From: Crotalaria pallida
Taxonomy: Eukaryota > Streptophyta > Magnoliopsida > Fabales > Fabaceae
DNA: 64,000 bases
Direction: 5' to 3'
NCBI GenBank assembly: GCA_037953625.1
Contig: CM075652.1
Location: 78,769,501 to 78,833,500 of the forward strand
Shown here: positions 56,366 through 64,000 of the stretch, one piece after another
How positions within the stretch are numbered: the stretch's first letter is position 1
How the letters are laid out: each line of letters opens with the position of its first letter
Program-made: the position numbers and the translations under genes
Notes under the pieces: model-generated
The model's input: the letters and a program-made list of their open reading frames with translations, nothing else
What the model was told of the DNA's origin: nothing
Databases searched by the model: none

Positions 56366-57535
56366 AGTTTACAAAAAGATCTTATTGATAGGAATGGGGA
56401 GCCTAATAGAACAAGAGATTTGAAATAATAGGTTACTTAGCTTAAAATTACATATAAATAGGTTTGGTATCAAATCTTAATCTAAAACCTTAACTCATTG
56501 ACTCTATGGATTTTTCCACTTATATGTTAATAAATAATATGTTTAAAAATATAATGATAGAATATGTTAATAAGTAAAATGTTTTGATTGTACTAAAAAA
56601 AATAATAATAAACCCCGACAATAGAACAAAATACTTCATTCTGTTAAGCTATCTAAATTTTCTTAGAAGGTTAAAATGTAGCCTAGGAATCACATATACG
56701 GTCACAACATGGTTGTTGGACAGAAGGTTACTTTCCCGGTTCTCAATCTTAGTAATTAACTAATTAAGGCAGACAAAGTGAGTGACTATGACCAATAATG
56801 TAGTGAAAAATGAGAGGCTTAGTCAAGTCGAATTAGGTGAATTTTTATTATAGTGGACCCCACGTGAGGGGCAACTAGAGCTAAAGAAGAAGAGGGCGCG
56901 GTGTTATTAGCGAGTATTACCAGAACCATGACTAGTAAGTCCACACCAACAACTATATCCTACATCCTAACCGATTTTGATGAAAAAAGCTTACTCAGAT
57001 TGAATTTGGTTTGGGTAAAACGTGAGTCAGCTTTTAATTTATGAGATTAATGGAAGTGAGAGAGTAAAGAATCGTTACATTGTTGATGCATCACTCATTT
57101 TCTTTTAATTTATATATAGAGAGAGAATAATGTTTCTCTTATTATGAGGAGGTAATGTTACCTTCTGTATCCAATCAAATCATGACACTTGTAATTTTTT
57201 TTATTATTATTATTTTTTTTCACTTGAACTCTATATACAAGGTTGCCTCTCTTACCCGTCACCAGTCACCGTCTCACCATGAAGAAGGGTCTACTGTGTA
57301 AAACCCAAGTGCATCACTTTTGGTCGCCACTCATCATCGCCACCACCTTAATTAGCAAATACAAATACCACTCCTTCACTCCATATTTCAATTTAGATCT
57401 AGTCATGGACTCATGGTTGTATAATGCACTTGTGCACAAAGAAGAAGAAACATCAATTATCATATATTAAACAACAATAGCAATAAAAATTGTTGTCAAG
57501 AATCTACCACGGCTGCAGTTGTTGGAAACCAACAA
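56366..57535. other. AT-rich intergenic DNA, no gene supported
   Basis: Nothing recognisable was found. A 75-codon frame at 57243-57470 opens shortly after a TATATA stretch, but it has no known family, no homologue here and no coding bias that I can see. Confidence 0.55.
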
Positions 57536-58575
57536 GCGGCCTAACAATCTACTAGAGGGGGGTCAATAGTAGTTTGAAGCGATGATATCAGATTTTCGAA
57601 TTAGATTGAAAATGGATAAAATATACTTGCTGGTGTTTATAAAATTGTCGATTAAGTGCCGAGCAGAATCCGACTATCGATTGATAATCGATTTCCGAGT
57701 TCGATCACACACAATCAGGTTTGCAGCGGATCATAGCAAATATACTTCAAATGACTGTGAAGATATGCACAAGACCGATTAAATGCCGACTAATGCAGAA
57801 ACCAAAAATAAATGCGAAAAGCAGTAAAAGAGGATACAGAGATTTTTATACTGGTTCACTCTCCACCACTGAGAGCTACGTCCAGTCCCCCCTAAACCTT
57901 AGGGAGCTTTTACTCAAAATCAAATAAAGGGTTACACTAGGATGTACAAGAGAGCCTATCTCACTAAACCTATCCTTGTCACAGAGTGTACCAAACTCTA
58001 GACCACTACCCCAAACCAATTTGATTTTGCTGGTTGAAGAACCTCTTCAACGCTTCCGCTGCGGAGACTTCCTTGACACTTTCAAGGACTCCTTCTCTTC
58101 CTCAATCACACACGACAGCAGTAGCAGAATATTGGCTCCAAATTCCAAAACCAGTTACTTTTGAATATAGCAGTGTAAAGGTAACTTGGTTTCAGACTTA
58201 GAAAGAATTGGCAGAGATGAAGGTTTTCAGTGTACGTCTTTTCTTTTCAAAAATTTCGTCTATTAATGTTGGAGGAGGCAATCACCTTTTATTCATCAAC
58301 AATCCCCAAGAATCAGGGAGGAATAAAAATTACCACGTGATTAATTAATGTTGACGAGATTCCCTCTCCAACAGTCATATTCTGATTTGGTTTAATTTTG
58401 AATCAGATCTTTCATTTATTGCCAATTCCTTTATGGACAGATTCTGATGATTAGCGAGCTCCGAGCTTCCAGTTGGACTGAGCTTCCACACCAGATAACT
58501 TGACGAGAACCGATCTTGTGCTTTTTAAGATGATTGCACAGCCATTGACCAAGTGTGAACCGAGCTTGATTTGGG
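57536..58575. repeat. Unclassified dispersed plant repeat
   Basis: The sequence includes CTACTAGAGGGGGGTCAATAG, a TATACTGGTTCACTCTCCACC stretch and AGTCCCCCCTAAACC, resembling untranslated parts of large plant transposons. A pair of ATCGAT-like sites lies near 57670-57700. No ends or proteins were identified, so no class is assigned. Confidence 0.4.
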
Positions 58576-59189
58576 TCTAATATATGATGTTTTGAGTATG
58601 ATTTAGATTCCCTTTTACTATGGATTTGACTTGTTTCTCTTGTAAATTTAGGAATTTTTGTATAGTTTTTAGGAAGTTAGGTAATTTAGAATCCTTTGAA
58701 CGTTTTGATCCGTTTTGGGTTTGTTTCAGGTACTTTCGGAGCTTAAATGAAGAAAATAAATATGGAGCATGAAAGAGGATGAAAAGACCTTGAAAATGGT
58801 GCAAGAACGGAGTGAAAAGGAGCCGGAGCAGGTGACGCACGCCTAAGGGTGTTCAAAAAAACCAAAAGAACCGAACCATATTACAAACCGAACCAAACCA
58901 TAACCAAATGAACCACATTTTGAAAACTGGTTTTTTGAACCGAACCAAATTTATGTAGGAAATGGTTCGGTTTTTAAATCCGAACCATATCACTAAAAAC
59001 CATATGAACCACTTTCACAAAACCATATTCATTTTCAACTGATGTGTTCTGATTCATTTCATTCCCTTACAGCCAAACGATGAACCCTAATTCCCAAATT
59101 CAATATTCTCCCAAACCATGAACCCTAATTTCACATGAGTACCTAATTTCATTCCCAACGAATCGCGAATTCCTCTTCTATTCACTGTG

Positions 59190-59402
59190 AATCTTCGAAT
59201 TCCTCTTCTCTTCTCTGTGAATCGCGATTCTCCCTCACTTCTTTGCGAATCACTAATAGCGATTCTCCTTGCATCTTCTCTTCTCTGCGAATCGTGATTC
59301 CTCTTCTCTGTGAATCACGAGTCTCCCTCACTTCTCTGCGAATCACGAATCGCGATTCTCCTTGCATCTTCTCTTCTCTGCGAATCGCGATTCACTTTCT
59401 CT
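59190..59402 (+). repeat. GAATCGCGATTC-rich tandem repeats
   Basis: Two or more copies of a roughly 110-bp unit are built from CTTCTCTGYGAATCGCGATTC modules, with CCTCACTTCT and CTTGCATCTT spacers. GAATCGCGATTC is a 12-bp palindrome. Frames crossing this region on either strand are repeat artefacts. Confidence 0.75.
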
Positions 59403-60249
59403 CAACCTAGACGAAGCAGACATAGAAGAAGAATAACACAGCACAGGTACCTTCAATTTCTGTCGTTTTTGGGTGTTTCCCTTCGTGGGTCTTAGTTAAT
59501 TTGTTTGAATGTCATGCTAATATGTTTCTGCTAATATGTTTCATTTTCTGTCATTGGGGTTTGTTTGGTGATCTAAATTTGAGATTAGCTTAGTTATCAT
59601 TTGAATATAAGTTTTAAATTCGAGATTAGCTTGGTTCTGCAACCTGAATAATGCAATCTGAATAATGAAAAATCGAGGCATGTATCATTTGAATCACATC
59701 ACCTTTTAGTTATGTTTTATATTTTGCACCCATTTGTGCGATAATGTTATTGTAATAAATGGATTTAAGTATTCACAGTGCTCAATTTTTCATATAATTA
59801 TTTTACTGATAAAACAATGCTGAATATGTTTCATGAAATTAAATCAGTTGATTAAGTTCATAGATATAAATTTTAATTTGAGTATGAATTATGGTGAGTT
59901 CGTGTGTTTTTCATATAATTATCCTATAAATTAAAACTTGATATAAGGTGCAGCAATGTTTGTTTGCACTTTGCATTATTCAGGTTGCAGAAAATGAGAA
60001 GAATATAAGTTTTACCTAATATATGTTTCTGCTAATATATGTTTCTGCCTAGCTATTTTGTTGATTACATTAGACTTGTAAGTTATAGCAAACAATATCA
60101 ATAGGAGAGGATCGGTACTAAGAGTTTGTTACCTGTCACATGGATATAGGTTTGGTTTGGTTGTAGGCTTGTAGCTAAGACTATAAGAGAAATAAGATAA
60201 AAGTATAAAAGAAAGGAAAGCAAAATCATCAATTGGATAAGCTTATCGT

Positions 60250-60330
60250 AGTTTCCACCTTTAGTCAGTCAAACATTGTTGATATATCTGATAGCGATAT
60301 ATCCTCTGCTGGCACTCTGCAGAAGGGGAA
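60250..60330 (+). pseudogene. Possible captured exon
   Basis: The segment reads in one frame as SQSNIVDISDSDISSAGTLQ, followed by KGK and a good donor (GGGAAA|GTAAGTTGG). It could be an exon fragment captured by the transposon together with the ARID-HMG piece. I do not recognise the parent gene. Confidence 0.25.
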
Positions 60331-61384
60331 AGTAAGTTGGTGCTTTTGTGGATGTTCATTCATGAGTCTGATCTGATATTCTTATTTTCGTTTTTGCATA
60401 TTTTTCTTTTTACTTTTCTGGATGTTGTCATTATGCTATGCTCTTAGATCCTCATGCATGTTTGATAACCTTTTGTTTTTGGTGCACCTAAATTGTCTTG
60501 TCGTTTGATAAATGAACGTACTTTAATGGCAAATATGCATCAGGATCAAATAACTTGTTTAGCTTATTTGACCTTCATGTGGGATTTGTTTAGCTTATAA
60601 GGTGCAGCAATGGTGTGGTACTCATTATTCTCAAGATATCAACCTATGCTATTATATGCTATAGCTATACCATCACCAATGTCAGGCTACTAGGTCTCTG
60701 TGAACAGTGGCGGAGGTTTATGAGAAAGGGTATGTCTTTATTACCATAGCTTCAAAAGGGTCTCTCTTTCTTGCTTAGCCTGACCCTGTTGTCGTTCTGT
60801 ATGTATCAAAAGGCCTGAACCCTGAGCTTTTTGATGGGTTCGTGCTGTTACATTCTTGGGAATCTGGAGTCATGGTTATGACACTGCTTTTCTGTATCAT
60901 AGCCTTTTCTTGGGCTTTGTATCTCCCTTGTTACTGCCAGTTATTTCACCTTCCTTGGAGAAGCTTTTCTATCTTATCACCCTCCTCCTGGATTTTTTCA
61001 GTTCTGTTTCTTCTGCTGATGCTGCATGGTGATTTGATTTTACTGGTGGTTTTTTTTTCCTCTCTCTCTTTTTCATTTCATGGGACAACAACAGTTTCTC
61101 ACTTCTTATCCACTAGACTTGTCTATTTCTTTTCTTCCTTTTGTCTCTTTTCATTTTCTTTTTGTTGTTTTCATGTATGTGGCCATTTCATCTCTTTTAC
61201 TACTTTTCCTTTTCATATCTACAAATACTTGGTGCTTTTTAAACTTGTTGGCTTTTATGCTTTACCTTTTTCCTTTCCATATTGTAATTTCAGTTTCCCT
61301 TTTGCTTCTGCAGTGCTACTAAATAGTAAGGTTGTTGATGGTGGAGAAGGAGGATATTGAAGTCTGAAATTCCTAAGTTATTAA

Positions 61385-61552
61385 TGGCATCAACATCTTG
61401 TGCCAGTAAGAGTCTGTTAACTATGAAAGAGGCAGTTCCAGTTCCTGCTTCGAGTTTCCGTGCCTATCCTGCCCCCCTTGCCAAATATGAGGAGGTTTCA
61501 GAGAATCCGAAGGTTTTCATGTTTACCTTGGCAAAAATCTTGATACAGTAGG
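61385..61552 (+). pseudogene. Captured 5' fragment of an ARID-HMG-box gene
   Basis: The frame MASTSCASKSLLTMKEAVPV continues with SSFRAYPAPLAKYEEVSENP and KVFMFTLAK. I recognise this as the N-terminus, running into the start of the ARID domain, of plant ARID-HMG proteins (HMGB15-like chromatin proteins). It ends at a stop after KILIQ, beside a GTATCT donor-like site, and the rest of ARID and the HMG box are missing. The acceptor-like CTTCTGCAG and short leader just upstream (61305-61384), preceded by T-rich intron-like sequence, suggest that the 5' untranslated intron and first coding exon were captured together. It lies inside the insertion at 58844-62629 and is a gene fragment, not a functional gene. 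The identification is from memory of the family, so it should be checked by search. Confidence 0.6.
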
Positions 61553-62352
61553 TATCTGGTGCCACTGATATGATGGCAAATTGCTTTAGTATTTTGTAGA
61601 GATGATGACCTTGATGTTTGTTTTGCACTTTAGCTTTTATCCTAAACTTGATTCATTTGAATCTCTGTTCTGTCAATTCATTACAATGAATGTTTTTCAT
61701 TCTTATTATGATGTGTCCATTTCTTCTATTTTTACTTTCTGAAGATGATGATTGTTTCTTCAAATCCTCAGGTGTATGAGATTTCAGCTTTAAGGCAGGA
61801 ATCTAATTCTATTAACCAAGAATTTATCAGCTGCAACATCTACAGTATAACTTACCAGACTATCTGAAAGAACATCTTCTGAATTCTTAAATTTCTGCTT
61901 CTATATAGTAATATTCAACATTGCTTCCTTTATAAAACTTTTTTTTTATTAAAAACATTGGTGAGGTAACCTATTAGTTATTACTTGGAACTTTGGGAGA
62001 CTCAACATATTTGAACTTATCACGTTGAGTTGGCACTTGGAACTGTATTGTGCACATGAGAAAGTTCTTGCTCTAACATTAGCTTGTATTGAGATCCTTT
62101 TCATTTGGATTGGGTATGATAATTTATCTCTCAAGTGTTGAACTGATTAAATGATGCGTGCATAGTCCTTTTCTTTGAAAGGAATAACATGTGCTTAATG
62201 AAGTCATATTATTATGATTAAGCAGTTGGTCCAAGTTCAAGATACTTAAGTTATTTTGAAGAATTCACTAGTACCTGCGTTGCAAAACTTGGTTGCCCCC
62301 TGTTCAACTTCTGCTGATACCTCTTAAGGCCCTAAAACACAATTCTAAAGAA

Positions 62353-62570
62353 TTTCTAGAAACCGGGTCAAAAAAACCATTCCGAAAAACCGGGTCAAAA
62401 AACCATTTATATAAACCGGGTCAAAAAACCATTTCGAAAAACCGGTTCAAAAACCGTTTTAAAAAACCGGTTCAAAAACCGTATTAAAAAACCGGTTTTA
62501 AACCAGTTCCAAAATTAAAACCGGTTTTTATTGATAAACCGATTCATAACCATTTAAGAACCGATTTATG
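62353..62570 (+). repeat. AAACCGG(G/T)TC array near the right end of the insertion
   Basis: Roughly eight degenerate units of about 20-23 bp, each with AAACCGGGTCAAAAAACCATT-like sequence, form a subterminal array. The left end of the insertion has AACCGAACC and AAACCATA motifs (58865-59025). Subterminal motif arrays of this sort are common binding sites for hAT-type transposases. Confidence 0.7.
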
Positions 62571-63853
62571 AACCATTTTTTAGAACCCTCAATTAGGTTT
62601 TTCAAAACCGAACTGTTTTACTCAATTTGGACGCACGCCCAGGCGTGAGGCCCTAGGCTCCCAGGCGCGAAAAGTGCGAGAAAGTGACATTGTTCGTTGT
62701 TTTGACCATAACTTGAGCTACGCTTATCCAAATGAGGCGATCTAGGTATCATTTTAAAGCTAAGGAAAAGATCTACAACTTTTCCAGAAATAGACTTGCT
62801 CAAATTCGTCCATCTTCGGGGTCAAAATCAGTGACGAAGTTGCTGTCAGACACAAAGACGGGATTCTAAAAGGATTTTAATGATAAATTCTATTTGTAGA
62901 TAAGATTCTTAAAAATTAGTTTATCCTAATAGGATATTATCATATTATATCAATTGGGATTAGTTTTAGACTTTAAATATAGGTTTTTCCTTTAAGTTTT
63001 GTAGATTTTTCAAAACAAAAGAAGATATTAGAATAAAATTAGGATTAGAGAAGAGAGGTTGTTATGCAATTGAGAGCAAGGAGGCAAGGCACAAGGATTG
63101 AAGATCAACACTGTTGGAGGGATCCACTTGAAGATTGAAGATCTCTTGGGGGTAAATTGATTATTGTCTATGATTATTAGTTTATTCCATTCCTTTCTCT
63201 TCTTCTTCCAATATGTATAATTGAACCTCTTGTTAGGAATAAGGTGGATTTGTATGGATCTTAATTTGGCTATTTATTTATGAATTAATATTTTTCCTTT
63301 TAAATCAATTGCTTGGTTGTGTTTTAATTACGATTCATAGAATTGATCACTTTATGTTTTGCTTTGGTAATCTGAACCTTAATTGAGAAATTAGGATTAA
63401 GATTAGGCCTTTCAACCAAACAATATAATTATTCAACTCGTAGGAATACTTTTGGATAATTGTATAAATTTTATAAATTTTACTCACTTAAGGGATTAAG
63501 GGGTAAAGTTTAGTAAGAAACATAATTGTCATGAGAGATCTAGCTTTTATTGTTTCTGGAGTTTTTGATTTATTGGAAAACATATTTTCATAATTAATAA
63601 CCTGATCCTACAATGAAACCAATTTCCTAACCTTTTCCATATTTGCTTCTAAATCCTTTTTAGTTTCTGATTTGTTTCATTCTACCTTTTCTCCATTCCT
63701 TGCTAAACTCAAAACCCATACAAGTTATACATAGTAATCGCAATTAGGTGAAAGAAATTAGAAACAATTTGCAATCCCCGAGTGGAACGATAATTTTACT
63801 TACTCTTTATTACTTGTACGATCGGTACACTTGCCGAATTGCCAACAAATTTT

Positions 63854-63871
63854 TGGCGCCGTTGCCGGGGA
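63854..63871 (+). other. Athila-type primer binding site
   Basis: TGGCGCCGTTGCCGGGGA is the primer site typical of Athila-type Ty3/gypsy elements (tRNA-Asp type). It follows the LTR end by six bases. The coding region lies beyond the window; the remaining bases to 64000 are leader sequence. Confidence 0.85.
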
Positions 63872-64000
63872 TTGAAATTCGATTCTAATTTTTTCCGATA
63901 CTTATTTGTAATTACTTGTGTAATTTGTCCATTTTCATGTACAACTATAGTTTTAATAACGATTTTGATTGTGATAGATTTATTTCGGATCTCTATTCGC

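Larger units (their letters stand above)
58844..62629. mobile_element. DNA-transposon-like insertion with 10-bp flanking repeat, carrying a gene fragment
   Basis: A 3786-bp insertion is bounded by a 10-bp direct repeat, GACGCACGCC (58834-58843 and 62630-62639). Removing it restores a continuous GCACGCCCAGGCG in the LTR. The left end TAAGGGTGTTCAAAAAAACC with arrays of AACCGAACC looks like a hAT element, and TTTTTTAGAACCCTCA near the right end is a partial inverse match. A 9-10 bp duplication would instead suggest a Mutator-like element. No transposase is visible. The interior carries a recognisable ARID-HMG gene fragment and other exon-like pieces. Confidence 0.65.
58588..63847 (+). repeat. 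Athila-type 5' LTR, interrupted by a 3.8-kb insertion
   Basis: The LTR starts near TGTTTTGAGTATG and ends GCCAACA, just before an Athila-type primer site. Removing the insertion at 58844-62629 and one copy of its flanking repeat leaves about 1.46 kb, a normal Athila LTR length. It contains a GCCCAGGCG near-palindrome pair (62636-62667) like that of F. The exact first base is uncertain because the other LTR is outside the window. Confidence 0.75.

Noticed and set aside
57243..57470. 75-codon frame as a host gene
   Set aside because: No family, splice support or conservation could be seen; AT-rich context makes such frames likely by chance.
60842..61360. 172-codon hydrophobic frame as a membrane protein gene
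   Set aside because: It is T-rich sequence typical of an intron upstream of the captured ARID-HMG exon; apparent membrane segments follow from poly-T composition.

Overview
This window is plant nuclear DNA, most likely from a legume. The reasoning is AT-rich intergenic sequence, Stowaway-type and long-inverted-repeat MITEs, tRNA-derived SINEs, a Mutator-like element, and large Ty3/gypsy chromovirus (Tekay/Del type), Ty1/copia and Athila retrotransposons. There is one recognisable host gene, a LITTLE ZIPPER (ZPR) microprotein gene at about 1.7-3.5 kb. No bacterial-type gene, rRNA or intact tRNA gene was seen.

Layout. 1-1440: AT-rich sequence with MITEs. 1440-3600: the ZPR gene (promoter, probable leader intron, single coding exon). 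3600-6280: small repeats, including three tRNA-derived SINEs and one long-inverted-repeat element. 6289-17153: a complete, young Tekay-like retrotransposon (called T1 here) with 3188-bp LTRs, TSD TTAAT and a single-base frameshift in integrase. 17337-19183: a copia 5' LTR plus primer site, split by a 1.2-kb Mutator-like element with a 9-bp TSD. 19184-25371: a second Tekay-like element (T2), truncated after RNase H. 25639-48990: a deep nest. The outermost piece is a minus-strand solo LTR (X0). It is interrupted by another solo LTR (X, 26085-29530, TSD CATAG) and by a coding-less LTR element (C, 29680-46620, TSD CATTA). C's right LTR is in turn split by a gag-only element (F, 37091-45168, TSD ACCCT). 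49054-52809: a further minus-strand solo LTR (E, TSD ACTTG). 52815-58580: mostly unassigned AT-rich or repeat-like DNA. 58588-64000: an Athila-type 5' LTR and primer site, carrying a 3.8-kb DNA element that holds a fragment of an ARID-HMG-box gene.

The main discovery is an architecture shared by the long LTRs. It has four parts. (1) Pairs of short palindromes lie with centres 20 bp apart; the palindrome differs between families but the spacing does not. (2) A TATA box and CT-rich leader end in a strong 5' splice site, which in several families sits in a GAGGTAA...TTACCTC hairpin. (3) A 1.3-1.8 kb putative intron is filled with tandem hairpin repeats and ends in a clear (T)AG/CAG|GT acceptor. 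(4) A second exon follows. In T1 and T2 this exon begins with an ATG and encodes a conserved ~155-aa protein of unknown function. In F, X and X0 it instead carries a strong hairpin whose arms covary. The protein is conserved between T1 and T2 through about half of the shared codons differing silently, which indicates past selection on the protein. I know of no description of this LTR-intron-ORF system, but I could not search.

All positions were read by eye. Family names rest on motif recognition; host species and expression are not determinable here.
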